Of a DNA stretch of 64,000 bases, positions 11,162 to 24,395 are shown in pieces (position 1 is the stretch's first letter; each line of letters opens with the position of its first letter). Below the pieces are notes generated by a model that was not told the origin of the DNA, did no database searches, and saw only the letters and a program-made list of their open reading frames with translations. The stretch is taken from assembly GCA_963514095.1 (NCBI GenBank), contig OY741271.1:12266772-12330771 (forward strand). Direction: 5' to 3'. Position numbers and translations under genes: made by a program. The DNA is from Eutrigla gurnardus. Lineage: Eukaryota; Chordata; Actinopteri; Perciformes; Triglidae.

Positions 11162-13429
11162 GTGAGTCTCTCTCACACACACAGAACATACACAGGGAAA
11201 TGTGTTTCGGTGCTTTGGGTATGATTCCACGAGATGGCTCATTCCTTAGCTACTCCTTTTGTCAGCTCTGGAAAAAAAACAGTGTTTAATTATTTTCTTT
11301 ACCAATCGGGCTTAATAGTTACGAGATTTACTCGCCTTACAATCCCTATTGTAGAGCTCTGATCATGTGCTTGTTGGTGGGCTGTGTTTATCTTGCTGAT
11401 CTGGCCTTCAGTGACACTCCATCATTGTTGGTGAGTTGTATCTCATATCCAGAGCAGAGTTTTTATTCCATCCTACATGTTGAGACTTATCCAGATGGGC
11501 CAGATAAGCCTGCATGCTAGCATTTCAACTGTGTCAGCCTCTATTCAATTGTGACAAGACACAGGGGTGGAGTTGATTCTCCGACAGCGGAGCAGAAAAG
11601 ACTTCAGATTCATTATAATGGAGAAGACTTAGATGGCAGGCAACACAGTTGTGGTATAAGAAAAACCCTGTACTTAAAAACGTTAGAAAACAGAATGTTT
11701 GTGTGGTCAGCAGCTGGTTCAGCTGTTCTCTAATTGATCAGCAGCACAGAGCTCAATGAGCTGAATCGAAGTGGGAGCTTAACTGGCTACATCAGTGCTT
11801 TGTAGGTCTCTGCAGCTTGCCTGCCGAGGGATCGAAGTTCTCTCATCACAGGGTGGGATAAAGTCCACGGCTTTTACAGATAGCCCTTTGTTTTACTCCG
11901 GTCAGTTGATTGGCTCTGTGCTTTTGTTTTTTTGCTTCTCTTCTTCCACTCTCTGTCCATTTTTCTCCTCTGTTCTCTTATGTTCTTCACCAAGGCAGCT
12001 GCATGCAGATGAAAGCTTGTTTTTTTTCTGTTGTTAGAGAGTGGGCTGTCCTGGTACGTACAATCCCAGTTTGTTTTTGTGTACATGCACGTGCGCTCAT
12101 GAACCTCCAGGACAGTTGAGGTCAGCTCTTTTCCTTTGTGCTGGCCATTTGATGGTATGAGGGGGAGCGGGGTGAGGGGCTGTTTAGATTTGCTGCAGCG
12201 CTGCATAACGCCAGGTCGGAGGTCGATCCTATGGAAACTGACATCTCATTGGCTGAATAGCATACGAAAACTCACTCACTGGGCAGATACAGTGGCTTTG
12301 GTGTTGTTTACACTGCAGACCTAGAATCTATTTATTTCTTTCAATTTTGGACTGGAGATAACACAGGAAAGAGAGATAGTGAGGATGGCCTCATAAACCT
12401 CCACGTAGACACCAACAAGGTTTCATCAATCACGGCTGACATAACCACTATTGCTGCTTTGTGCATGCTGTGAAGTCCCAGATATGCCAGGAAACCAAAC
12501 GGGGTCCCATCTGACACCATAACATCACCCAGAGATGCTCTGGGAATTCCACTGAGCTGTATTCACTGTGAATAGCAAGCCACACGTCTTCTGGTTTTCC
12601 CCAGCTATGAACCCAAAATAAACTTTTATTTGTGATTTATTTGCAATAAATTGATAAAAAGGATGCTAAAATAACTACATAATTTGTAAAAAAGTCAGAA
12701 GTTATGGTTTGTTTGCAAATAACTTTTAAAATGCTTGTTTTCTGAATGGTGTTTGGATCGATTGGAGGTAGGCTATGCTAACACTGTAGCTGCTCCATAA
12801 ACAAATGTATGGACAATTACTTAAAATAATGTAATTTAGTCATAAATACGGCAGCGACCTTGTTGTTTGTTTGTACAAAGTTTTGTTCGGCCTCTGTACT
12901 AATATGAGGTTTTATCCTAGACCTCAGACTTGTACAATATTTGTTTCCATCTCCGATTCAGCAACATCGGGACAACAGGAGGAGAATCTCAACGCTGATA
13001 GGCTTTCGTGTCTTGCAAATTGTTCACTTGAGTTGAAATATTTCAACTCACAGGAATAAGCCTCGTTGCATCGCATAATTCGCACCGCCCAATGCCCGGT
13101 TCCATGTGAGATTGCAGGTTCCCAGGAGATTACCTCATTTAAATATTATTAATTGCTATCATTAGTCCTAATACCTAAACAGCTCTTTGTAGAGCTACAG
13201 TAAGTACTTGTTCAGAAAGTGGAGGCTGATTCAGATTAACCATGAAGAGGTTTGTCCAATCTTGCATCTACTTTCTCATCCTGACCACTCATAAATATTA
13301 CCATCAATGTCATCAACGCAGCGTGATGTTCTCTATGATCTCATCGCGGCACACCCTTCCTTAAAGCACATGAGCACATTTACATTCGTAGACAGTTTGC
13401 TCAGCAACAAACTGGACTTACAACACCAG

Positions 13430-13471
13430 TTACAGTTAGCATTGCTGTAGTTACAGTTAGCATTGCTGTAG
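13430..13471 (+). repeat. Two-copy tandem duplication, unit 21 bp
   Basis: The unit AGTTACAGTTAGCATTGCTGT occurs twice directly in tandem (about 13430-13471). The copies are identical, which suggests a recent slippage or duplication event. Confidence 0.85.
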
Positions 13472-14486
13472 TGGCTCGTAGTCGGTGGCTTGCATGTCAC
13501 TGTAACCTCGACTTGGAGAAGTGAATGACTCCATCTGAAATGCTGAATGGATCAGTGTGTTGCGAGTAGCACTGGTATGGTTTCACTTCTGCTGTTGGCT
13601 AACGTTGGCCTGAGCACATGATACCACTTCCTTCCCCACTGAGCTGTATAATTCACTTTTATTCTGCTTTTGATTTCCTGGAACACAACGTTTTTTAATG
13701 TGAAGACCATAAAGGACAAATACAAAATAATGTATACATAAAATATTAAAAAATGTGTTCTTTCTGGCAATTCCTGGAGGCCTTTTTTAAAATGTTAAAA
13801 TGTTTTTTTACAATTTTTTACGATTAATTTATGTGACAATATTCCTGATTATCACGATAATGGAAATGTACTGCTTTATTGCTGTTTTCTTTTTGTCACA
13901 ACCCACGATAAAAATCCCTACTTGAAACATTAGTCAACACGGTACTCTTAGGGGTAGTCCCAAGCCGCTATAGAAAACTAAAATATGCAATTCAGTAGGT
14001 GTTTTACCGTAACATTTCTCTAGTGCTTTCCCCACAATGTCATTACATTCTCTTTCTTTTGTGGTTTCTCTGTTCAAATTCAAGATAAGCTTTTTTTTTC
14101 TCTGAAATATACCGGAGCCTGCAAGTAAACCCACATGAGACTTTGTTGTTTTTCATTCGTTCTGTCTTTTATTTCCCTCTTTCTTTCTTCCTCCCTTCCC
14201 TCCCCTGACGCCTCCTCACAGGGATGAAGCACAGAGCCGTTGGCAGATGTGGGAACCTGAGTATAGCTGTGAGGCAGGTGTGCCCTGAGTGCTAGCTGAT
14301 GAAATATTAGTCTGCTCTAAGCAGCAGCAAGGTCACTTTCACTCAGTCGCTCGATCGCTGTGGCTCATGATCTTATTGTTGCTTCCCAAATATTTCAGTG
14401 TTTTCTGTTTGGAAGGGTTGTGACAGAGAAAATAAAGGCGAACATGAGAAAGAATTGTTTGTTTGAAGGTTATACTACAACAATAG

Positions 14487-14660
14487 CACTACTTTACTCA
14501 GATGAGGACCTAACACTTGTTCTATTTTTAGCTCTTACTGCATCGGCAATGATACGTCGTGGTTTCTTTGTTTCCTTCTTTTGACAAATGTACTTATTGT
14601 AAGTCGCTTTGGACAAAAGCGTCTGCTAAATGACCTAAATGTAAATGTAAATGTAAATGT
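14487..14660 (+). mobile_element. Short non-autonomous retroposon (SINE-like) with target-site duplication
   Basis: This element of about 174 bp ends with TTGTAAGTCGCTTTGGACAA, AAGCGTCTGCTAAATGACC and a simple (AAATGT)n tail. It is flanked by the identical 8-mer AACAATAG at 14479-14486 and 14661-14668. A near-identical partner lies at 44627-44768, and a shorter related copy at about 50145-50225. The conserved GTCGCTTTGGA...GCGTCTGCTAAATGA end is a very common 3' end of teleost short retroposons. No protein is encoded. Confidence 0.75.
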
Positions 14661-15654
14661 AACAATAGAACAGATATAAATTAATTTGAAGCTAGTCTTG
14701 AGGTTAAATCATTGATGTAAATGAGAATATTAATTTGTTGTTGGTAGTTGGCCAATCACACGGCAGTGAGCAAAACCATACAAATAGTAATTTGCTATGC
14801 ATTTATTGTTTGACTGGAGAAGTTCCAACACTACTTGGTACTGGATTATTTTGGTCGATCCCTTAAAGGTATCGAGTATCGATACCCAGACCTAGTTTTC
14901 ACGTTCATTTTTAATGCATGAGGCGCTGAGGCGCCCGCTAAAGAGAACGGTGTTTTGAGAGAGCAAACCTCGCTGTCAGAAAAACTGCCCAAATGATCCC
15001 GCCGGAGCTTATTTTGGAGCCTCCACTGCCTATTAGGATATTTGATAATAGTTCAGGATGTGAGCTAAATATGCTCAACAGCCAGACACCACAGCACGCG
15101 GTGTTAAAAGAAGCCATATATTGTCAGATAATAAACCTTGGCAGGCAGCAGAGGTAGAGACAGTGCCATCGACCTAATAATGTTGTTTCCAGCAGCGGAG
15201 GCGATGGCAGTGATTACTCAGAAGAGATTGAGCCGCCTCAGGGAGGGGGTGCGGGGTTATTACCAATTATAGATGAATAATATGTCGACCTGCTACTGTG
15301 GAAACAATGTTTTTTTCCCCTCTCCCTGACAGACTCATAAAGGCTGAACTCGTTTAGTCAAGACTTGACTGGAGCTTGGTGGGGAGGGGGGGGACTATTA
15401 TCCCAGTTGTGCTGTCGACGGTCTCTGTAAGGTCAAGGAAAAGTTAACTACAAGGAAGATGTTCGCAGGCAGTGAAAGCCTAACTATATTGTCTATTTTT
15501 CTTAGCCTGCCATGGTCGAGTACTGATAAGAAGTCTGGTGATAGTCTATATTGTCAATAAAAGCTCCATGTTTTGTAGAAACTATTAAAAACACACTAAT
15601 GAGCCACAGTGTTGCACTGGCTATGATTTAAAAAAAAAACAACAAGAAAAAAAC

Positions 15655-15775
15655 ACAATAAGTTGATCCTGGTGAATTTCCATTATTGGGATATTTGTAA
15701 ATAGTAAAATATCCTTTATATTTGCAGGGAGACCTTAGGCTGTATGATCATCTTATTTAAGATGATTTGATTTGG
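15655..15775 (+). repeat. Dispersed repeat fragment (GTTGATCCTGGTGAAT family)
   Basis: AAGTTGATCCTGGTGAAT is followed by TTGTAAATA, a GGCTGTATGATCATCTTATT block and TTAAGATGATTTGATTTGG. These match in order the copies at 8391-8720 and 40790-41010. Confidence 0.5.
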
Positions 15776-16157
15776 TTTTTTTTAAGAAGTTTAAGCATTT
15801 TTTGATGGTTATCGGGGGAATGGCCAGGATAATCGTGGCATGAAATGCCGTGTCTAATATAGATGGATGGAGAGCCACAGAAGTCGTGGTTAGGGAAGTT
15901 GGAAAATATCGAGAGATTGAGTAACCCATTTCCTTTGGCATTTTCATGGCAGTTGTGGACAGAGGCGCAGCATTTGTTGTATGTTGTACCGTATGTTTTT
16001 CCATGTGTGTGAATGTGGGTGCATGCAGGCTGGCTGTCCTGTAAAGTGGGGTAGACTCTGGCTGTAATTAAAGGCCCGTGGAGGGTCAGTCCATTGACTT
16101 GTTTTGACGAGAGAAACACCTGAGCTTCCTTTGTGCCTTTCTTACTTACTACAGATT

Positions 16158-16160
<3 letters not shown>

Positions 16161-16205
<45 letters not shown>
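16161..16205 (+). repeat. (TC)n microsatellite
   Basis: This is a perfect TC dinucleotide run of about 22 units in intron 2 of bcl2l1. Confidence 0.97.
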
Positions 16206-16210
<5 letters not shown>

Positions 16211-17135
16211 ATTAACATGCACATAGGATAGGCACTTAGATCCACAGAGTCGTCTGTCAGACTACCCTACCGGAGAAGAGCACGAAATCTCACCCTTGGG
16301 ACCTATCCAGCCCGCCTTCATCTCCCCTGCTGTCTCTTCCTCTCACACCCGCCCCCACCCTTCATCTTCTATACGTCTCTCCCTCCGTTTCTCTCCAGTG
16401 TCCTTCCGCCTCCTCTACGTTCACCCCTCCCGCCGCCAGAAATCGATTTTCGGCCCTTATTTTTCTATCTGCACCTCCCTGCCTCCTCCTCCTCCTCCTC
16501 CTCCTCCTCTATTCATCATGTCTGAGCTCCTTTATTTCCACCCTTGTCTGCCCTTCCTCCTCTACATCCATCTAGCGCTTGTCTACCTTACAGTCTATAG
16601 TGGCTAAACATATTCTAGAGCAGACATGCAGCCGCACGCCTCGTAAATCTGGCCCGTTAACCCCGTGTACCCACGTTCCAGTGCTTTTTCCCCCCAGACA
16701 TCAGTTTGTTTGTCAAAAACACACACAGCCGCCGTAGCATCGTCATCAGCGCTATTGATTTCCTCTGACTTGATCCTTGCTCACTACCCCGACACCTCCA
16801 CCCCCACCCCCACCTGTGCATCTGCCACCACCATCTTCCCTTCATCCCACTTTCACTCTCGCCTTTCCTCCCTCTATCCCGTCCTCCTCCTCTTCCCCAT
16901 ATCACTAATGGCTCTCATGCATGGCTAATTAGGAGAGATATATTTTTTTTTAATCTTTTGTGTTTTTGGACATCGTTTTGCTCAGCAGACAAAGTTTCCA
17001 CGAACTGATCGTGTGTATGGGTTGTTGTTGTCTCATACATTTGAGCATTTTATTGTATGGTGGCATGCTGCAGAGGGGAGGGGACGGCGCCAAGCCAGAC
17101 TCGTCATGTGACTGCCTCAAACAAAGAACCTGTGG

Positions 17136-17138
<3 letters not shown>

Positions 17139-17190
<52 letters not shown>
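17139..17190 (+). repeat. (CA)n microsatellite
   Basis: This is a perfect CA run of 26 units. Confidence 0.97.
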
Positions 17191-17192
<2 letters not shown>

Positions 17193-19409
17193 AATTTTGC
17201 CTGACTGGCATTTTAGTTGTGCCCGACAGGTGTGTCGTCACTTTGTAGATAAAGCTACTGCTTGAAGCGACTTTGTCATTGTCTCATTTTTTAAAAACAT
17301 GTGACACACACAGAATTACACACACCCTGCACTCCCGAAAAAAACCCTTTTTACATTGGATCAATGGCGACCACTTTTGTTAGAGTGGGTGTCAATAAAC
17401 GCCTCCGTGTGGTGGGCGGTTCTATGCAGATTGAATGTGGCTGCTCAGCCATGGATGCGTCTCTGTTGTTTCTGCCTGCATGTGATTAAGCTCACGCATT
17501 AGTTTTTCATGATCCGTGGGTCCGTCTTTGTGTGTGCACACGTGTGCGTTTGTACTCAATGTTGTGTGTCGGAGTCACAGCTTGAAAATGGCAGCAAACA
17601 GATTGCATGTTTCAGTTGCCTCCAGCTCCACGCCAAGGACATCAGACATGTCACATGTTTTTCGGTGCGTTTCGGTTGTGTTGAAGAACACGCATGAAAT
17701 GGAGACTCGTTTACCTTTTTAAGGAAAGGGATTTGGCCGTACCATTCCTGTGTGGTTGCAGGAGGCGGCTACATGCTCACATCTGAGGACAACTGGGCTG
17801 TACCATTCCTGCGGGATCATTCAGTCCGACTTTTGCTCTATTTTAGATGTGACAAACTGGTGCAAAGGCCATTGGAACAAACACACACCCAACAAAACAG
17901 ATTGCGATGTTATCCAAGAAGAACTGTGTATTTTGATATTATTTTAGCTGATGAAACAAGCGAGTCATTAAATTGATTACTGATCATCTGATCAGTTCTA
18001 TATTAGTTATTTGTGTCAGAGCAGGCCTTTGGACAACAACCCCTCTCTGTGTGTGTTTTCAGCTTCTGTCAGAGCATCAGTCAGTCATGTGAACAACGAG
18101 ACCTGTAGCCCTGGAGCATCACACACAGCAGTGAGACCTCAATGCAGCCTCTCATGACTACATTTGCTGCATTTAGACTGCATCAGATTCCCTCTCTCCG
18201 TCTCTTTCTCTTCTCTCAATTAGACAAAACGCAGCGAGACACCAGTGTGTTCCATATCCAGACGCTGTTTATGTATACAGGACAGGTATCCAGCTGTGTA
18301 ATAAATGAGCGCGTGCTTGTCTGTAGTGCCGCTCCAGAGCATGAAGCTATTAGAGTGAGCTCTGCCAGACTGGTAGACATCAGACTACCAGTGTAGCGTC
18401 TGGCAACGCGTGGAAGACGAGGGTAGAGAGAGGCGAACGGAGAGGGAAACGAGGCTGGTGACTCAGCTAGACGAGGATGCAGTTTGTAGGTTTATAGGTT
18501 ACACTGCGTGCGTGCGTGGTGCAGGTTAGTGCGTGGTGAAGGCATGTGCAGCTACATGTTCTATGAGCAGCTGGATGATTGGAGACACTGCATTCGGTTG
18601 CCTACGTGCTGCTCCACTTCTCCGAGGCAGAGTGTTGAAATGAGGTCACGAGCAAGTCTTTCCCCCTCCATCTCCCCCTTCGTTCTTCCCTCTCCTTCTC
18701 TCCGCTGTCCCCACCTCCTGCTCCAGCCCACATCCCTCCTGCGATGGACTCTTTTTCATTCTTCTTTTTTTTTTTACCATCTTCTGTCTTCATGAAGCTG
18801 AGTGCAAAGCCTAAGCACCTGCCCTCTCCTCTCTGATTGCATTTCATCTCTATCCTGCTCTAGCCCGCTTGCTCTCTCTCCTCTGTGTTTGTCTCTCTAT
18901 GCTCATATCTGTGATCAGATTATGAGGCATATCATGGGATTAGTGAGTCTCATGCCATGTATTAAAGTGCGAGACCTGAGGATTGGATAGAAAGGGTTGA
19001 TGAGTATTTCATGGTAATGCTGCTCCCCATCTCATATAGCAAGGACTGATGATAAAGAGCATCGATGCCACCATCGTTATATTCATCATGGGCCTGCTTG
19101 AATGGCCGAGGGGGTAAAGCAATAAAGTCAAGAGCTATCTTCAGCAGCACTGCAATAAGAGAGAGGAGATAATAGAAAGAGAGAACAAAAAACGGACTCG
19201 TGCAGGGCCTATAGATATTCATCTGTTCTGAAGTGATTCTGGGGAATCGGTTTCTTTCATGTCGTTGAACTTTATGAAAATGAAGGGAAGCGTAGTTTCA
19301 AGGAAATCTGTCACTGAGCCTCAGTGCTGACACTTGCTCCTCTCTCCGCATACTTTACTCCTCATGGGTTTCCCCCCCCCTTTTTTTTGTTTCCAGTTGT
19401 TTTCGTCAG

Positions 19410-19410
19410 C

Positions 19411-19427
<17 letters not shown>
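19410..19427 (+). repeat. Poly(C) tract next to a CA run
   Basis: Eighteen C residues lead straight into a short CA microsatellite (to about 19446) in intron 2 of bcl2l1. Confidence 0.9.
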
Positions 19428-19441
<14 letters not shown>

Positions 19442-19573
19442 ATACACAGTCTGCTTCACTCTTGTTCTTTGTTCTACTCACGTCTCACTTTTCTGTCTCT
19501 CTCCCTACCTCTCTGTGTGTCATTTGTTCTGTCTCAGTTTCACTCTCTTAATTTCTGCTTCTCTGCCATCCAG

Positions 19574-19742
19574 ACAGATGGCAGGTCTCGGGGTCATGGT
19601 GAGGTGTCTGGATGTGGCGGTGGCCTACAGGGTGGTGTGTTATACTGTGAAAGACATCCAGTCAGAGCAGACATGGTCTTCGCCAGCCTCTCCCTGCTCT
19701 GTGTTTTTACGCTTTCCTAAACATGTGCTGCCTCTGCCAGAG
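19574..19742 (+). other. Exon-like segment inside bcl2l1 intron 2
   Basis: A pyrimidine-rich acceptor (cttctctgccatccag, ending 19573) and a donor (CAGAG|GTACGC) bracket 169 nt. An ATG at 19578 opens a frame of exactly 55 codons to the donor (MAGLGVMVRCLDVAVAYRVV...). The product resembles nothing I know. It could be a cassette or lncRNA exon, or chance. No second exon with matching phase was found. Confidence 0.15.
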
Positions 19743-21165
19743 GTACGCACACACAGTCCTGAGTCCTTGGCCGTCCTGCTGTGCCTGAGCGGTGTATGCA
19801 TATGTGTGTGTTTGCTGACAGAATGGGGTTTGTGGAGAGAAACAGCCCCCAGAGTGGGGCAAGGAACAGATTGGAGTCTGAGCCTCCATGTCCTGACTCA
19901 TTAATCTCCTCTTTAATTCATGGTCTCACCGCCGGCTCAACACGTGCACATACACATACACAGAGAGTCTGCTCCAACACCCAAAAGCAGACAACAGAGT
20001 ACATAGAGAAACATTGATGCCAAAAACGTCCGCAAGTGTCACCACTGAGGGGAGGTTTAATGATTCAATTTCCTCATTTTCTCGCTTCCTTTGCTTGGAA
20101 ATGATTCATCACGCTTCAAACTGGTTCCGATGTCCCCCCTCGCCACCCCCACAACACCAGCATTGATGAGATGCTTAAGGTGGCGGTGAGCTATCCGAGA
20201 ACATGAAGTCAGAAGACGATTTCCAATAAGTGCTGTGCAGAAGAAGAAGAAGTTGTTTATTTTAACACCACTTTCTCAGCTGTGACGGTTAAGATTTTTT
20301 TTTTTTTTTTGGAAATAGCTTCTGCCCCTCAGCTTTTTTCTTTAAAATGTCATGTTTTCTTGTTCGCACTGAATCAGAGAAATAATTAGAGGGAAACCAC
20401 ATCCAGTGGAAAAAAGCCCTGTTTATACAGGCTGCTGCTTGAATATACAATAACTACATAAGCAACGGAAGAAGAACTTAGGCCATATGAAACATGCACA
20501 TTTTAAGCAATACGATTTGAATGGATGCCCTCCTCTTCAGGCATCAGCAAGTGTATGCATTTTTCATATTTTCCTCTCATTTTCATCTTTTTGGCTGTTA
20601 GCTTGAGCAGTCTGTCTTTTTTGATGGAACTTAATTCCCATTTTCCTCATATTTTGCCCTTAGTTTTAGCCAGTGTCTGGGCTTGTCTTTTACTCTGACT
20701 GTGCTGTGGATTTCTTTGATTGTGCTTTGTTCTACAGCATCCCCTTCCTTTCCTGGTCGCATGAGATGTTTGGCAGTTGGCCAGTCTCCCTTGTTAATGT
20801 TTGAAAATGCCTTTGCGAATTCTAATACGGATGATGACGGGTCGTAAGGCCTTGAGGAGGAGCAGGAAGAGATGATGAGGACATTGATAAGAAAGGAGGA
20901 ACAGTCACTCACATTGTTGGCTTTTTCCCCCCAACTGAACTCAAATTTTATGCTATAAATATTAAAAGTGACATCATGCAACCACAAGGCCTCTAGGATG
21001 ATGGACAAAATAACGGCAACAACAGTCATTTTAATCATATGATGGCGTTGACTCTCTTGATAAGGATGAAGGTCATGAGGTTACGGGGAGTTTAAACCAT
21101 GACTTCCTTATATTTTATGATGAAACTTTAGAATTTTTTGGGACTGCGTGAAAAAGTCACTCCTC

Positions 21166-21305
21166 AGAAGTCCAAATATGGTCACACAAATCCAAGATGG
21201 CAATGGACAAAATTCAAGATGGCAACAGCCAAAATGCCAAACTCAAAACTTTGTAGTCCACAACCTCATGGTGACTAAATCCACCTCTTGTATACATGGT
21301 CCCTC
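21166..21305 (+). repeat. Dispersed repeat copy (TCCAAATATGGTCAC family)
   Basis: It contains AGTCCAAATATGGTCACAC, AAGATGGCAACAGCCAAAATG, GTAGTCCACAACCTCATGGT and TTGTATACATGG in order. It is the same strand as the 2440-3060 copy and the reverse of the 34085-34300 copy. Confidence 0.6.
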
Positions 21306-23864
21306 CACAGGTGTTCTGTGGGGCTTTGGACAGAAACGTATCCTGAAGCCACTCCAGCGCTGTCTTGGCTGTAGGCCTTTGGTCATTGCTATGCTGGGGG
21401 GGTGAACCTTTTGCCTCAGTTTAAGGTCATGAGTAGTCTGGAGCAGCTTCTCTTTGGGGACTTCTCCATTGATTGTGATCAGTCTCCGTTTCCCTGACAC
21501 TGAGAAGCACCCCCATCCACCCCACGTACTTCACTGTGGGGATTGTATCAGCCATGTGGGGAGGCTGAGGGTGAATTGTCTAGCACTCGTATCATAAAGG
21601 CCTGATGGACAGAGCGTCAGATATATGCTCTGACACAATATGATTGTGGAGATATCCAGAGAATATCTTGGACTTCAAAGCTTAGCCTTGTCTGCAGTGC
21701 AAATTGTAGGAACTTTTATAGTTGTTGGTGTGTCTCTAAAGAACATCCAATTAATTGATTAAGTGAGTTTGAATAGCCAGAACAGTCTGAATACATTTCG
21801 ACAGCAATATTTATTCTTGAGAGGCCATTAATATGATTGATGAAGTGTTAAAATATGGATGATGTGATTGGATTTCTCATCTCCAACACATCTCCTTCAG
21901 CCTGACATTACCTATTAACATTGAGTCTGCATTTCCTCAGACAGTTTATCTGCTGTTACTTTAGATCTTGCCGAGTCACTGTGATCTCATGATCCGCTCA
22001 TGGTCTGTTTTTCAGAATTTAAGGCAGAGGTCGCAGCAAACACACAAACATCACATTCACTCACTGTATCGAGAACTAAATATGACATCATCTTGTTTCG
22101 CCGTCCAGAGCAACGTGTCACCTTGGCGTGTTTCCGTATTTCAACAGTCACACGGACGCAATGGTAACTTGACTCAATAAACAAAAACACATCGTCACCC
22201 TGGACCCAATCTGCTTGTGTGCACAAGGCCACGCGCTGTTTGCGTGTACACATCCCAAATGTTACAACTGGCAGGAAGTGTTGCTCAACTGCAGCTGACG
22301 TCTTGAAGTGTATCAAGAGCCAGGGACCATCGGGCTGCAGGTCGCTGGCTCCTTGTGAACTCTTGAACTGTTCTACTGCTTTTTGTTTTTCCCACCTCCC
22401 CCCATGTGGGATTTGGGATTCTAAAGAATCAGTTCTTATGTGGTCTTAAGTTCTAGACAGCCCTCTGAAAGGCATAGCAATAGAAGTTTTGTCTACAGTA
22501 CACTATAAAACGTTCCAGTTGCTGCTAGTTAGACTTGGACGTTATGTGGAACAGAAAGAGACAACAAAAGCCCGTCTTTTCCTTACATTCCTTTCTGGAA
22601 GTTCATTGACTGACTGTGCGGATGTGGCCTTTGTTATGACTCACATCGCCCTGCTCATTCATGCACTTGCGCACATAGATATACAGTTATGTCCTTTAAT
22701 ACAATAAGCATAGGGCATTCAAAGCATGTTCGTGGTAGATTGGAATTTTTGAATTCTTGTTTCTGCTCATTAGTTAAAGTCTCAAATGTTTTAAAAAAGG
22801 CTAAAAAACACCAAATCTCACCAACATCTCTCTGTCTCATCACAGAAAAATGCAGCCATTATTGATTTATTTATTTGTTTTTCTCTTTCCCACGATGCCC
22901 GGCTTCCCGCAGAGCATGAGCACTTACAGTTCCAGTAACTTTCCCCTTTACCTCATGTGCTCATTTGTCTCCTCTCTCTGGATTGGACTGGTTCAAAGCA
23001 TGGTTGATCTAGATTGTTTTTGTCAAGTCACAGCTATTCAAAGAGAGTGTTGCACACAAACACGCACTCAAAGTGGGCTTATGTGGGAGAGGGAAAGGCA
23101 AAGAGCCTTTGTCAGCTTTCTATCAGTGTACAGAAGTTTTCAGTTAGCAAACCCCAACCCTCTGGATTCTTCTCTGCATGTGAATGGGAGCTTCAGCTTC
23201 CTTTCTAGCGTCAGCACAGTTTCGTCATGGACACCATGTCTGCGTCTTTTAACCAGTTTCCACGCGGCGCTTGTGGCCAGTGTGGCTTGAACGTCATGTG
23301 CTCTGCAGGTTGGGTTGCTAGAAAGCGTTCCCTGTCTGTTGAAAGCGAGCTGTCTAAGTCGGATGTTGTACACGTAGACAGAAGGACTCTCACAAGAGAA
23401 ACTTGTTCCTAGAGCTGAACATTAGTAATATCACAGCTATAACCAGTGCTTTTTCTTGTATGTTTTTTTTAGTAGACGGATATTTTGGGAAATACCAATC
23501 ACAAGTCCCTAGAGACATCTTCAGTCAAGCCTGACTGACGCAGGTTTTGTTTTAAGTATATTTCTATTGCATCATAACAATGCTCAACATACTGATCAGT
23601 GTCATCGCAAGAGCTGAGCTGTAACCTGATTGTTAACATTGTGAAACTGTTGGAAAGCACACATTGTACACACAAGGGGTGTGTGGATTACCGGTCAGGT
23701 GATCTGTCAGAGGTCACCATAGCTCCATAAAACCTTTATTGTGTGCTTTTTATTTTGTTACTGAGCTTTTTTTATAAGACAATTGTGTTATACCATTGTT
23801 ACAACAGGAGATTTGTCATCCAGTTAAGTAGTATGTATTTTTTGCTGAAAGAAGAGCTCAGATC

Positions 23865-24000
23865 TATATCAGTCTAAGGGAGCAGCCCACTGAACCTAGA
23901 ACTAGGCCAGATATCTGGGTAGAATAAGACCAGATCTGGGTTGAAAAACTACCAGATAGAATAAGGCCAAAGGTCCAGGTCGAAGACCAGATCTGAGTGG
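23865..24000 (+). repeat. Degenerate minisatellite-like block
   Basis: Four to five imperfect units of roughly 25-35 bp contain CCAGAT(A/C)TGGGT.GAATAAG. In the unit order, AGACCAGATCTG appears twice and AGATAGAATAAGGCC/GTAGAATAAGACC also recurs. It is too diverged for a confident unit length. Confidence 0.5.
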
Positions 24001-24360
24001 AATAACTTAACACTTCCACAATAATGTAACACATTATACATTCAAGAATTTGGAACCAGCTAATATTTGGCATTTTAACTTGATAAACAGTGTAAATTAA
24101 TCAATTATCAAAAAACAGTCATTGACTAATTTTATCAATCGACCAATTGTTGAAGCATTTGTAAAAGATATACGATTTCTATGTATTTGCTCACACAGCC
24201 TAACTCCATCAGCATGCAGCTTGACATCATGATCACTCATGTGATTGCTAATACTAATGCAATGTGCTTACCTAAAGTGTCCCCAAGTTATTGAATTTCA
24301 ATTCATCTCCATCCACATTTTTTTGCCTAAAAAGGATAAGGATGTAACGTATTAACCGAC

Positions 24361-24361
24361 T

Positions 24362-24395
<34 letters not shown>

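Noticed and set aside
10832..11242. 136-codon - strand open frame opposite the first bcl2l1 coding exon
   Set aside because: It is a shadow of the GC-rich Bcl-xL coding exon.
22850..23290. 146-codon open frame inside bcl2l1 intron 2
   Set aside because: There is no family resemblance, it overlaps other frames of similar length, and it has no splice support.
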